A stretch of 10,871 bases of DNA from an uncultured Alphaproteobacteria bacterium (GTDB taxonomy: Bacteria; Pseudomonadota; Alphaproteobacteria; Rs-D84): positions 1 to 10,871 of the forward strand of contig CAMHKP010000006.1 in assembly GCA_946185785.1 (NCBI GenBank). Reading direction: 5' to 3'. The position numbers were made by a program, and so were the translations under genes. Position 1 is the first letter of the stretch. Each line of letters opens with the position of its first letter. Positions 1-6,994 of the stretch are shown one piece after another. Under the pieces are notes generated by a model. That model worked only from the letters and a program-made list of their open reading frames with translations. It had not been told where the DNA came from and made no database searches.

Positions 1-189
1 AAGCGTACAATATCCATTGTGCATATTTCAAAAAATCATAGTTTTGTGATTGGTCCTAATTTTGAATCACCGAAAGCACCTGTATTTTGGTTGGTTGCGG
101 ATGATGCACCTAAAAAAGATTGGATATTGCATGTGACACCAGAAAAAAATCGTGCGTTGGTAGATGCGTTGAAAATACATACACGATAA
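1..189 (+). CDS. C-terminal end of a hypothetical protein (5' part outside window)
   Basis: Frame 1 is open from the first base to TAA at 187-189 and encodes 62 residues, ending ...DALKIHTR. The composition is that of a normal folded protein: aromatic residues, a FWLVADDAP segment at about residues 33-41 and a basic C-terminus. I do not recognise the family and see no signal or membrane segment in the visible part. The stop lies 5 bases before the shared terminator at 194-222, which fits a real gene end facing gapA. Function cannot be given from this fragment. Confidence 0.7.
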   Translation, partial: KRTISIVHISKNHSFVIGPNFESPKAPVFWLVADDAPKKDWILHVTPEKNRALVDALKIHTR

Positions 190-193
190 TGTT

Positions 194-222
194 AAAAAAA
201 TCGCCCAAACGGGCGATTTTTT
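194..222. terminator. Bidirectional Rho-independent terminator between the partial gene and gapA
   Basis: Seven A, stem TCGCCC (201-206), loop AAAC, stem GGGCGA (211-216), six T. The A/T flanks extend the stem, so the hairpin ends with a T run on either strand. It sits 5 bases after the plus-strand stop and 1 base after the gapA stop, so it serves both converging genes. Confidence 0.85.
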
Positions 223-223
223 A

Positions 224-1225
224 TTATTTGATAAGTTTTCCAATCGCAACAGCGGTATCGCACATGCGGTTTGAAAAGCCCCATTCATTATCATACCATG
301 CGGTCACATGTACCAATTTGTCGCCCAATACTTTCGTTTGTGCGGCATCAAAAATGGAACTGTGTGCATCGCCGGTAAAGTCAACGGAAACCAAAGGTTT
401 GTCATTATAGCCAAATGTTTTTGATTCCGCAGCCTTCATTGCTTTATTAACAGCTTCGACTGTTGCGGCTTTTTTCAAGTTCACAACCAATTCCACCACA
501 GAAACATCTGGGGTTGGAACGCGGATTGCCATACCGTCTAATTTGCCCGCCAGTTTTGGCAACACCAAGCCGATTGCCTTGGCTGCACCAGTGGATGTTG
601 GAATCATAGATAGCCCAGCGGCACGCGCGCGACGGAAATCTTTATGATTTTTATCCAGCAATTGTTGATCACCGGTGTAGGCATGAACCGTTGTCATCCA
701 GCCAGACAATATGCCGAATTTTTCATCCAATACCTGTGCCACTGGTGCCAAGCAATTCGTTGTGCATGATGCATTGGAAATAATCAAATCTTTCTTGGTT
801 AATGTTTTTTCGTTCACACCAAAAACGATTGTTTTATCTGCGCCCGCAGATGGTGCAGAAACCAATACACGCTTTGCCCCACAATCAAGATGAACGCGTG
901 CCTTGTCCGCAGCGGTAAACAGACCAGTGCATTCCATAACAACGTCAATTTTCATTTTGCCCCATGGCAATTTTGATGGATCGCGTTCGGAAATACATTT
1001 AATCTTTTGTTTGCCAACCTTGATATATTCACCGTCTAATTTCACCGGCATTGGCAATTTGCCATGTACAGAATCATATTCCAGTAAATATGCGTTCTGT
1101 TCCGCAGGTGCCAAATCATTTACTGCAACAAATTCGATGTCGTCGCGACCTGATACCAACGCCGCACGTAAAACCAAACGACCAATACGACCGAATCCGT
1201 TGATTGCAACTCTTAATTTTGCCAT
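224..1225 (-). CDS. gapA: Glyceraldehyde-3-phosphate dehydrogenase, type I
   Basis: Catalyses the NAD-linked oxidative phosphorylation of glyceraldehyde-3-phosphate to 1,3-bisphosphoglycerate in glycolysis, and the reverse step; cytosolic tetramer in the family. The 333 residues match the usual length. The Rossmann motif GFGRIGR is at 10-16, the VAVNDL segment with Asp37 (the NAD ribose ligand position) at 33-38, the active-site ASCTTN at 152-157 with catalytic Cys154, TVHAYT with the base His181, RVPTPDVSVV at 235-244 and WYDNEWGFSNR at 310-320. The ATG at 1225 has a good Shine-Dalgarno, AAGGAAG, about 6 bases upstream. It stands alone here, not next to pgk or fba. It has its own promoter, back-to-back with that of miaA. 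NAD rather than NADP preference is inferred from Asp37. Confidence 0.97.
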   Translation of the reverse strand: MAKLRVAINGFGRIGRLVLRAALVSGRDDIEFVAVNDLAPAEQNAYLLEYDSVHGKLPMPVKLDGEYIKVGKQKIKCISERDPSKLPWGKMKIDVVMECTGLFTAADKARVHLDCGAKRVLVSAPSAGADKTIVFGVNEKTLTKKDLIISNASCTTNCLAPVAQVLDEKFGILSGWMTTVHAYTGDQQLLDKNHKDFRRARAAGLSMIPTSTGAAKAIGLVLPKLAGKLDGMAIRVPTPDVSVVELVVNLKKAATVEAVNKAMKAAESKTFGYNDKPLVSVDFTGDAHSSIFDAAQTKVLGDKLVHVTAWYDNEWGFSNRMCDTAVAIGKLIK

Positions 1226-1264
1226 ATTTTCTTCCTTTCGTTTTTGTTATTGTCACGCATGATT

Positions 1265-1294
1265 ATCATAGCACCATATTTTAGCACATTACAA
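1265..1294 (-). promoter_or_regulatory. Putative sigma70 promoter of gapA
   Basis: On the minus strand: -35 TTGTAA (1294-1289, 4 of 6 to consensus), 18-base spacer, extended -10 TGcTATGAT with the hexamer at 1270-1265 (5 of 6). A start near 1258 would leave a leader of about 30 bases containing the Shine-Dalgarno. The -35 abuts the -35 of the divergent miaA promoter (1295-1300). Confidence 0.5.
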
Positions 1295-1322
1295 TTGAAT
1301 TTTATTCTTGGGCATCTATAAT
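1295..1322 (+). promoter_or_regulatory. Putative sigma70 promoter of miaA, giving a leaderless transcript
   Basis: -35 TTGAAT (1295-1300, 4 of 6), 16-base spacer, perfect -10 TATAAT (1317-1322). Transcription would start near 1329-1332, at or within a few bases of the ATG at 1332. No Shine-Dalgarno is seen before that ATG. Confidence 0.55.
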
Positions 1323-1331
1323 GTTATCGTT

Positions 1332-2186
1332 ATGAAATATGATGCATATATTATTACTGGACCAACAGCATCGGGTAAATCATCGTTTGCCCACGCGTTA
1401 GCGCGCGAAATAGGTGGCGTAATTATAAATGCAGACAGTGTTCAAATTTATCGCGGAATTGAAAATATATCTGCATCGCCATTTGCAGGACGCGAAATTA
1501 CAAATGAAATTGATGGTGTGCCGTATCGCCTGTTTTCTATATTGCCGTTGACGGAACAAATAAGTGTTGTGGAATATTTGAATCTGGCGCGCGCAGAATA
1601 TGAAAATGCAATAAAATCTGGGCGTACACCAATTTTTGTTGGTGGAACGGGATACTATATAAATGCACTTATTAACGGTATTTCACCAATGCCAGATATA
1701 GACGATGATGTGCGGGTCAAAGCACGTGATATGGTTGCACGTGATATAGATGCAGCGCGTAAAATGTTGCCGAACGATTTTACCGCAACCGATCCGCAAC
1801 GTGTCGCGCGCGCATTGGAAGTATTCTTGCAAACTGGCACACATATAACAGAATTTCAAAATGCGGCACGTGTTGGTGCGGTTGTACCAAATGCGCATCG
1901 TATTTTGATAAATCCAGACGTGGATGTTTTACGTACGGCAATCGCGGCACGTATTCCAGAAATGATGTCGGGTGGTGCGCTGGCCGAGGCACGTGCGGTC
2001 ATTGATTCGGGCTGGGATGAAAGTCGCGCAATCGGGGCATCGCAACTGTGCGCATATTTGCGTGGTGAAATTACAATGGATGATGCAATTCAAAACTGGA
2101 TTACCAAAACGAACCAATATGCAAAACGTCAACGTACTTGGTTTCGTACGCAATATAAGCCAGATGAAATAATCACAAAGATTTAA
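1332..2186 (+). CDS. miaA: tRNA dimethylallyltransferase
   Basis: Transfers the dimethylallyl group from DMAPP to N6 of A37 in tRNAs reading codons that start with U, the first step of ms2i6A synthesis; cytosolic. The P-loop GPTASGKS is at residues 10-17, the substrate-binding NADSVQIYRG with Asp35, Ser36 and Gln38 at 33-42, GGTGYY at 103-108, and the family's C-terminal QYAKRQRTWFR motif near the end. The 284-residue length is slightly short of the usual ~300. I chose the ATG at 1332 because MiaA proteins begin within a few residues of the P-loop strand, and because a perfect -10 box at 1317-1322 lies inside the reading frame of the longer version that would start at TTG 1308. The start therefore looks leaderless. 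priA follows after 45 bases with its own promoter-like sequence. Confidence 0.95.
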   Translation: MKYDAYIITGPTASGKSSFAHALAREIGGVIINADSVQIYRGIENISASPFAGREITNEIDGVPYRLFSILPLTEQISVVEYLNLARAEYENAIKSGRTPIFVGGTGYYINALINGISPMPDIDDDVRVKARDMVARDIDAARKMLPNDFTATDPQRVARALEVFLQTGTHITEFQNAARVGAVVPNAHRILINPDVDVLRTAIAARIPEMMSGGALAEARAVIDSGWDESRAIGASQLCAYLRGEITMDDAIQNWITKTNQYAKRQRTWFRTQYKPDEIITKI

Positions 2187-2196
2187 TTTTAAAATA

Positions 2197-2225
2197 TTGA
2201 ATTTCATAAAAAAACCAGCTATTTT
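2197..2225 (+). promoter_or_regulatory. Putative promoter of priA, giving a leaderless transcript
   Basis: -35 TTGAAT (2197-2202), 17-base spacer, -10 TATTTT (2220-2225, 4 of 6). The ATG of priA is 6 bases after the -10, so the expected start point falls on it. No Shine-Dalgarno is present. The -10 is weak, and read-through from miaA is possible because no terminator separates the genes. Confidence 0.4.
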
Positions 2226-2231
2226 ACTGGT

Positions 2232-4439
2232 ATGTTTAAGTCAGGTGATGTTGTAAAAGTTTTATTGCCGAATGTCGTGAATACTGGATACGACTATCGC
2301 TTAAACGCGCCTGCAGATTTGGGAACTTTTGTTGAATGTCGTGTTATGAATCGTCCATATATTGGTGTTGTGTGGGGGTTGGCAGATTCTGGATTACCAG
2401 ACGATAAAATTAAAAGTGTTGTGCGTGTATTAGATGCAAAATTATCTGTCACCGATTTGCAGTGGATAAAGCGGATGTCTGATTGGACGCTGATGACGCC
2501 GGGGGCGGTATTGAAACTAATTATAAATATTCCAGATGCGTTTTCACCACCTCGTTATGAACAATTATATTCATTTGACTTTGATGCTAAAATAAAAATG
2601 ACAGATGCGCGTCAAGCGATTGCCGATGCGTTCGCATCAAATGATAATGATGCAATGTCGGTAAATGATATTGTTAATATTGCGCATGTATCACAATCGG
2701 TTGTGCGCACTATGGTAAAAAATGGAACATTGCTGCCAACGGATTCACGTGTGGTTGAAAAAGAAAATCGTTTTGTTCATACATATCGTGATATGGGTAC
2801 GGTTAAATTGAATGATGAACAATCTGCTGCAGCGGCACAAATTGGTGATGCAATTGCGCGTGGTGGTTTTTCGGTGTTCTTGTTAGATGGGATAACTGGT
2901 TCGGGTAAAACCCAAGTGTATTTTGATTCTGTGTTGCGTGCGTATAATGCGGGGAAGTCTGTATTGTTAATGATGCCAGAAATTGCATTGACTGCACAGT
3001 TTATGTCACGATTTGAATCACGTTTTGGTGCGCCCCCAGTTGTGTGGCACAGTAATTTAACCGCCACGCGTCGTCGTGAAATTTGGCGTGGCGTGTTAAG
3101 TGGTGAAATACGTGTTGTTGTCGGTACGCGCAGCGCGCTGTTTTTACCATGGCAAGATTTAGGTTTAATTGTCGTTGACGAAGAACATGATACATCATAC
3201 AAGCAGGAAGATATGGGAAATTACCATGCGCGCGATATGGCAATTTTGCGTGCATCGTTGGCAAAGTTTCCTGTTGTTTTAGCAAGTGCAACACCGTCTG
3301 CGGAAACATTGGAAAATGTTGCAACGGGTAAATATCATGGATTAAAACTAACATCGCGATTTGGTGGTGCAACATTACCAAAAATAGAAACGATTGATTT
3401 GCGTGAAAATCGTCCAGAGCCATATCAAACAAGTATGGACGAAAACGCACCACAAAATGCGGGTGCATTATCGGTGCCTCTGTGCGATGCAATACGCGAA
3501 ACTTTAAATAATCACCAACAGGTTATGTTGTTTATAAATCGTCGTGGATTTGCCCCGATTGTTCAGTGTAAAAAATGTGGTTGGACCGCTACGTGTCCCG
3601 ATTGCAGTGTGGGTATGACATATCACAAGCGAATTGGAAAAATGTTGTGTCATATGTGCGGACATACTGAACCGATACCAAGTGCTTGTCCAAATTGTGG
3701 AAATGAAGTATCAACGCGCGGTGTCGGTATTGAAAAGATTCAGGAAGAGATTATGGCGCGTTTCCCATCTGCACGTACAGCCTTGGTATCAAGTGATACA
3801 ATCGCATCAAGACAGAGTTTGGAACGCATTGTGTCAAAAATGGAATCTGGGGAAATTGACATTATTATTGGAACACAGATTCTGGCCAAGGGACATCATT
3901 TTCCAAATCTTACATTGGTTGGTGTGGTAGATGCAGATATGGGATTGTTTGGAACAGATTTTCGTGCAGCCGAACATACTTTCCAACAATTGTTCCAAGT
4001 TGCCGGTCGTGCCGGTCGTGGTGAATACCCTGGACATGTATTACTGCAAACATACCAACCCGATCATCCGGTTATAAATGCAATTTGCGTTGGTAATCGT
4101 GATGAATTTATGAAGATGGATATGGATGGTCGGCGCAGCGCTAAAATGCCGCCATATGGTCAACTGATTGCGGTTGTCGTTGAGGGGAATAAAGAAAACA
4201 TTTTGCAAAAGTATTGTGCAGATTTAGCATCCGTTGCGCCCAAAATAAATGGTGGTCGTATAATGGGGCCAGTACCTGCGCAAATATATCAGGTTCGCAA
4301 TTGGTATCGTATGCGGTTTTTGATTTCTGGTGATGTTCGTGCAATGCTGCAACCGATTGTGGTGGGGTGGATTGCACGTGTAAAACAGCCCACGAATATT
4401 CGGGTCAAGATAGATGTGAACCCTGTGAATTTCATGTAA
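2232..4439 (+). CDS. priA: Primosomal protein N' (replication restart helicase PriA)
   Basis: PriA recognises stalled or recombined replication forks and reloads the replisome through the primosome; it is a 3'-to-5' superfamily 2 DNA helicase. The 735 residues fit the family. An N-terminal 3'-BD region (about 1-105; VVKVLLPNVVNTGYDY at 7-22) leads to a winged-helix-like part, then the helicase: Walker A GITGSGKT at 220-227 (Lys226), DEEHD at 316-320, SATPS at 352-356, NRRGFAP at 436-442. Eight zinc-binding cysteines follow at 446, 449, 455, 458, 473, 476, 486 and 489, all present. The C-terminal helicase motif QVAGRAGR is at 589-596, and the C-terminal domain runs to 735. The ATG at 2232 gives the expected N-terminus. 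It lies at the end of a 5-bp hairpin (2214-2218 with 2227-2231) and has no Shine-Dalgarno. Confidence 0.97.
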   Translation: MFKSGDVVKVLLPNVVNTGYDYRLNAPADLGTFVECRVMNRPYIGVVWGLADSGLPDDKIKSVVRVLDAKLSVTDLQWIKRMSDWTLMTPGAVLKLIINIPDAFSPPRYEQLYSFDFDAKIKMTDARQAIADAFASNDNDAMSVNDIVNIAHVSQSVVRTMVKNGTLLPTDSRVVEKENRFVHTYRDMGTVKLNDEQSAAAAQIGDAIARGGFSVFLLDGITGSGKTQVYFDSVLRAYNAGKSVLLMMPEIALTAQFMSRFESRFGAPPVVWHSNLTATRRREIWRGVLSGEIRVVVGTRSALFLPWQDLGLIVVDEEHDTSYKQEDMGNYHARDMAILRASLAKFPVVLASATPSAETLENVATGKYHGLKLTSRFGGATLPKIETIDLRENRPEPYQTSMDENAPQNAGALSVPLCDAIRETLNNHQQVMLFINRRGFAPIVQCKKCGWTATCPDCSVGMTYHKRIGKMLCHMCGHTEPIPSACPNCGNEVSTRGVGIEKIQEEIMARFPSARTALVSSDTIASRQSLERIVSKMESGEIDIIIGTQILAKGHHFPNLTLVGVVDADMGLFGTDFRAAEHTFQQLFQVAGRAGRGEYPGHVLLQTYQPDHPVINAICVGNRDEFMKMDMDGRRSAKMPPYGQLIAVVVEGNKENILQKYCADLASVAPKINGGRIMGPVPAQIYQVRNWYRMRFLISGDVRAMLQPIVVGWIARVKQPTNIRVKIDVNPVNFM

Positions 4440-4440
4440 T

Positions 4441-4470
4441 AAAAAATGGCACCAATCGGTGCCATTTTTA
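4441..4470. terminator. Bidirectional terminator between priA and the small charged gene
   Basis: Twelve-base stem AAAAATGGCACC (4442-4453) with GGTGCCATTTTT (4458-4469), loop AATC. Runs of A and T flank it on both sides. It starts 2 bases after the priA stop and ends 5 bases before the opposing stop. Confidence 0.85.
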
Positions 4471-4474
4471 TTTG

Positions 4475-4882
4475 TTATTTATTACGACCGAATAATCTGG
4501 ACAAACCGAAAAAGTTGAATTTTTTTGCAACTTTTTTGGTGCCGTTATTAAACTTTTTCTGCTTTTTTTCTTCTTCTTCTTTTATCTTTTTATCTGCGGC
4601 GTCTTCAATATCGTCCATTCGCATAAGATCTGGATCTACGGTCATGTGTTTTTCCATATCACCAAGATAAATCCATTCTGTATTTAAAAGATTGTATTTG
4701 TATTGGTCGATTACAACACCGTCTTTTTCACATTCTTTAAGTTGAGATTCCAATTCTTTTCTTCGTAAATTGATAAATTCTACAAAGGCCTTTTTATCTA
4801 ATATATTGAGTTCGTTGTCAATAATACCAGCTTTTAACAATCTTGCTTCTATATATTCTTTGACATCATTTATTTTTCCCAT
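4475..4882 (-). CDS. Small charged hypothetical protein downstream of the VirB11-like ATPase
   Basis: Encodes 135 residues of a family I do not recognise. Residues 1-70 look helical and amphipathic (LDKKAFVEFINLRRKELESQ at 28-47). Residues 82-108 are very acidic then Lys/Glu-rich (KIKEEEEKK near 99-107). The tail at 109-135 is basic with Phe/Leu pairs (KFNFFGLSRLFGRNK), which could touch membrane or nucleic acid. There is no signal peptide and one Cys (51). The ATG at 4882 has AAGGAT about 6 bases upstream. It lies 32 bases after the ATPase stop on the same strand with no terminator between, so the two are probably co-transcribed. A role as an adaptor of the ATPase is a guess from position only. 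Confidence 0.8.
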   Translation of the reverse strand: MGKINDVKEYIEARLLKAGIIDNELNILDKKAFVEFINLRRKELESQLKECEKDGVVIDQYKYNLLNTEWIYLGDMEKHMTVDPDLMRMDDIEDAADKKIKEEEEKKQKKFNNGTKKVAKKFNFFGLSRLFGRNK

Positions 4883-4914
4883 GTTTTATCCTTTTTGGTT
4901 TTTAATCTCTCTCC

Positions 4915-5892
4915 TTATACAACTTCGGTTACGGCACGCAGTGCGCCATCGCGTGATAATTGTACAACACGAATCTTCTTTTGCATTTCCGCAATAAGTT
5001 GTGCGCGGTCGTATGCCGGTTGAGTATGTAATATACGGTCGGCAAATGCAGCATAGGCGGCTTCGGCACTTTCGGCATGAATTGTTGTGTAAAAATGTTC
5101 GTGTCCTGTTCCCAACATTTCCCATAATACCGATGCGTTGTCTGTTGAAATTTCACCGCCAATAATTACGTCGGGCGTCATACGCACAACCAAGTCCAGT
5201 AATCGCGCATAGTTAAAATCATTTGTTTGTTCGGTACGCGACAATACAAAGTGAACACGATTTTCTTGGGGTACACGAATTTCACGTGCATCTTCAACCG
5301 TTATAACGCGGCTTTTTTGATCAATCAGTGTCAACATATGATTCAAAAATGTCGTTTTACCAGTTGCTGTTGCCCCAGATATTAAAATAGGACTGCCGTC
5401 ATTTATGGCGGACATTAAACGGTCATATGGATCGTCTGGCCGAACAGATTCGCGCGGTTTAACCTTTAATAACTTTTTCCCACGTTCCAGATGATAGTTT
5501 TCAAAAGAGGTGTCCGTTGCACCACCACCACGAATATTTAATGCAACACCACCAGTGACATCGTTTTCATCAAATTGTACATTTGGTCCAGCAATCGCGG
5601 AAAAACGATGATTCCCAGGCAGCGTAGCATAAACGACAGGTATGCCACGAATCGGGTCAAATGGACGTTCATATATGTTCGCAACCGTATGAATTAAATC
5701 AACCAAGTATTGTTTAGACAATTGTGGTGCGTTATATGCAACCCATGGAACCTTGGACCCATGCAGGCGCAACCATACCTGGCCACCGTGGTTAATTGCG
5801 ATTTCTTCCACGAATGACGGGGTGTAAAATTCCGCCAATGGTTGCAGCAAAGAATCAAGAACTACATTTGACATTTTATTTAATTTTATCAT
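4915..5892 (-). CDS. VirB11-like type IV secretion ATPase
   Basis: Hexameric AAA-type secretion ATPases of the VirB11 family sit at the inner membrane and power pilus assembly and substrate transfer. The 325 residues match VirB11 length. The N-terminal domain (about 1-145) ends with the family pattern YATLPGNHRFSAI (88-100) and VALNIR (116-121). The ATPase domain has Walker A GATATGKT at 173-180, the acidic ITVEDAREI box at 197-205, Walker B RMTPDVIIGGE at 237-247 and the His box GTGHEHFYTTIHAES at 261-275. The N-domain fits VirB11 better than CpaF or PilB. AAGGGG lies 6 bases before the ATG at 5892; a second ATG at 5874 is possible. The only neighbour on its strand is the small charged gene: no other VirB or Vir-like gene is in this window. 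The gene symbol is withheld because orthology to virB11 cannot be shown here. Confidence 0.9.
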   Translation of the reverse strand: MIKLNKMSNVVLDSLLQPLAEFYTPSFVEEIAINHGGQVWLRLHGSKVPWVAYNAPQLSKQYLVDLIHTVANIYERPFDPIRGIPVVYATLPGNHRFSAIAGPNVQFDENDVTGGVALNIRGGGATDTSFENYHLERGKKLLKVKPRESVRPDDPYDRLMSAINDGSPILISGATATGKTTFLNHMLTLIDQKSRVITVEDAREIRVPQENRVHFVLSRTEQTNDFNYARLLDLVVRMTPDVIIGGEISTDNASVLWEMLGTGHEHFYTTIHAESAEAAYAAFADRILHTQPAYDRAQLIAEMQKKIRVVQLSRDGALRAVTEVV

Positions 5893-5902
5893 AAATCGCC
5901 CC

Positions 5903-5931
5903 TTGAATCAAAAAGGTTTATTTGATAAAAT
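5903..5931 (+). promoter_or_regulatory. Putative promoter of the lipoprotein gene
   Basis: -35 TTGAAT (5903-5908), 17-base spacer, -10 TAAAAT (5926-5931, 5 of 6). A start near 5938 leaves a leader of about 16 bases holding the GAGAGTAGG ribosome site. A GANTC site (5905-5909, a CcrM methylation target in many alphaproteobacteria) overlaps the -35. The -35 also lies inside the leader of the divergent ATPase gene, so the two genes may interfere. Confidence 0.5.
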
Positions 5932-5953
5932 AAAAAAAAAGAGAGTAGGCAAA

Positions 5954-6514
5954 ATGAAAAAATCTTTGTTTTACATAATTTGTTCATTGTTCGTTTTGGG
6001 TGCATGTACAACGAATGACGCACCATATAACGTTGAAGATTTCGAAAACGGTGGCGCGGATGCACCACTGTATAATGAACGTACCAATACTTTTATGCAG
6101 GCGGACAATCAGTATGCAAATATCGATTCGTACAAACCAAAAACGGCTGCGGAAAAAGAACAGATGGACGGTAAATGGAATACCGCGCGTATGGAAACCC
6201 ATTGGCAAGAATACAAGGGGACAATGGTTCGTGTTCAAATTTTGTTGGGAAATACAGATTTGCGCGAAATGCGTTTGCGCATGGTGCAAAATGCTGATGG
6301 TATGGATATTGATGGCGACGCGCGCACCGTTTTGGGCAAGGTTGCCGATTATGAAATGAAACGTATTTGTGGCCGTAATGCAGACAGTATTGTTATGGTT
6401 TATGATAAGCCATCGTTTGATGTTATGCGTCCAACACCGTACTATGATTACAGAATGGAGGCCGAAGGCGCCACCATGCGTGAATATGGTTTTCGGTGTG
6501 TGTACAGAAATTAA
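5954..6514 (+). CDS. Hypothetical lipoprotein
   Basis: Encodes 186 residues. The N-terminus is a lipoprotein signal: MKK, hydrophobic stretch 4-17, lipobox LGAC with Cys18, followed by Thr-Thr, so outer-membrane sorting is expected under E. coli Lol rules. The mature protein has a low-complexity acidic linker (about 19-75), then a predicted globular part from KWNTARMETHWQEYKGTMVR (74-93) on. Cys139 and Cys182 could form a disulphide in the periplasm. The family is not recognised. The ATG at 5954 has GAGAGTAGG upstream and starts the signal peptide; a longer reading from TTG 5903 would bury it behind a charged segment and would begin inside the promoter. It is divergent from the VirB11-like gene by 61 bases, so a link to that system is possible but unproven. 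Confidence 0.85.
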   Translation: MKKSLFYIICSLFVLGACTTNDAPYNVEDFENGGADAPLYNERTNTFMQADNQYANIDSYKPKTAAEKEQMDGKWNTARMETHWQEYKGTMVRVQILLGNTDLREMRLRMVQNADGMDIDGDARTVLGKVADYEMKRICGRNADSIVMVYDKPSFDVMRPTPYYDYRMEAEGATMREYGFRCVYRN

Positions 6515-6544
6515 AAATACCGGCAACATGCCGGTATTTTTTTT
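6514..6544 (+). terminator. Rho-independent terminator after the lipoprotein gene
   Basis: Eleven-base stem AAAATACCGGC (6514-6524) with GCCGGTATTTT (6530-6540), loop AACAT, followed by more T to 6544. It begins at the last base of the stop codon. Confidence 0.85.
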
Positions 6545-6610
6545 CTTGCTTTTTATGGTGCTGGTTTAATATATTTGTTGCGTGCAATAAAATAAATAAA
6601 GGGGAAATAT

Positions 6611-6940
6611 ATGAAAAAAATTATGTCTGTATTGGGTATCTGTGGCGCGGCACTGTTGGCGGCATGCGACAGTAACGCTGGCGCAAAAAATGGTGATACA
6701 GTTATCATCGATTTTGCGGGTTATTTAAATGGTGAACAATTCGAAGGTGGTACGGCATCTGGGTTCCCATTAACATTGGGCAGTGGTCAATTCGTTCCAG
6801 GATTCGAAGACCAAGTCGTTGGTATGAAGGTTGGCGAAACACGTGACATTAACATCACATTCCCAGAACAATATGTTCCGGGCTTGGCGGGCAAAGATGT
6901 TGTGTTTAAAGTGACCGTTCACGAAATCAAAAAGAATTAA
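6611..6940 (+). CDS. FKBP-type peptidyl-prolyl isomerase lipoprotein
   Basis: Catalyses cis-trans isomerisation of X-Pro bonds, here probably on proteins outside the cytoplasm. Residues 1-18 are a lipoprotein signal ending in lipobox LAAC with Cys19. Residues 28-107 form one FKBP domain: [20 protein letters not shown] (28-47), then [20 protein letters not shown] (57-76), TFPEQY (83-88) and the final strand [11 protein letters not shown]. The wording, especially IDFxGxxxGExFEGG and TFPExYxxxxLxGK, is closer to the PPIase domain inside trigger factor than to FkpA or SlyD (from memory of those families). At 109 residues it lacks any dimerisation or chaperone domain. Asp20 directly after the lipidated Cys would keep it in the inner membrane under E. 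coli Lol rules. AAAGGGG lies about 6 bases before the ATG. The gene starts 66 bases after a terminator, so it likely has its own promoter; I found none that is convincing. Confidence 0.9.
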   Translation: MKKIMSVLGICGAALLAACDSNAGAKNGDTVIIDFAGYLNGEQFEGGTASGFPLTLGSGQFVPGFEDQVVGMKVGETRDINITFPEQYVPGLAGKDVVFKVTVHEIKKN

Positions 6941-6963
6941 TGTTTGATTTTAGTGATTAATAT

Positions 6964-6994
6964 AAAACACCGCCCGTTTGGGCGGTGTTTTTTT
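6964..6994. terminator. Bidirectional terminator between the FKBP gene and lpxI
   Basis: Twelve-base stem AAAACACCGCCC (6964-6975) with GGGCGGTGTTTT (6980-6991), loop GTTT, then T to 6994. It overlaps the lpxI stop codon (6993-6995) and lies 23 bases after the FKBP stop. Confidence 0.88.

Noticed and set aside
1308..1331. TTG start for miaA 24 bases upstream
   Set aside because: No Shine-Dalgarno, adds residues not expected in MiaA, and contains the perfect -10 box.
2214..2231. Hairpin ACCAG/CTGGT ending at the priA start codon
   Set aside because: Five base pairs with an 8-base loop and no T run; too weak for a terminator and not clearly a regulatory element, and it would not be transcribed if priA is leaderless.
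4558..4600. T/C-rich low-complexity tract
   Set aside because: It is explained by the Lys/Glu-rich segment of the small charged protein on the minus strand.
5984..6529. Minus-strand open frame (181 codons) antisense to the lipoprotein gene
   Set aside because: The plus-strand frame has promoter, ribosome site, lipobox and terminator. The antisense frame has none and is rich in His/Ile in a way typical of a shadow.
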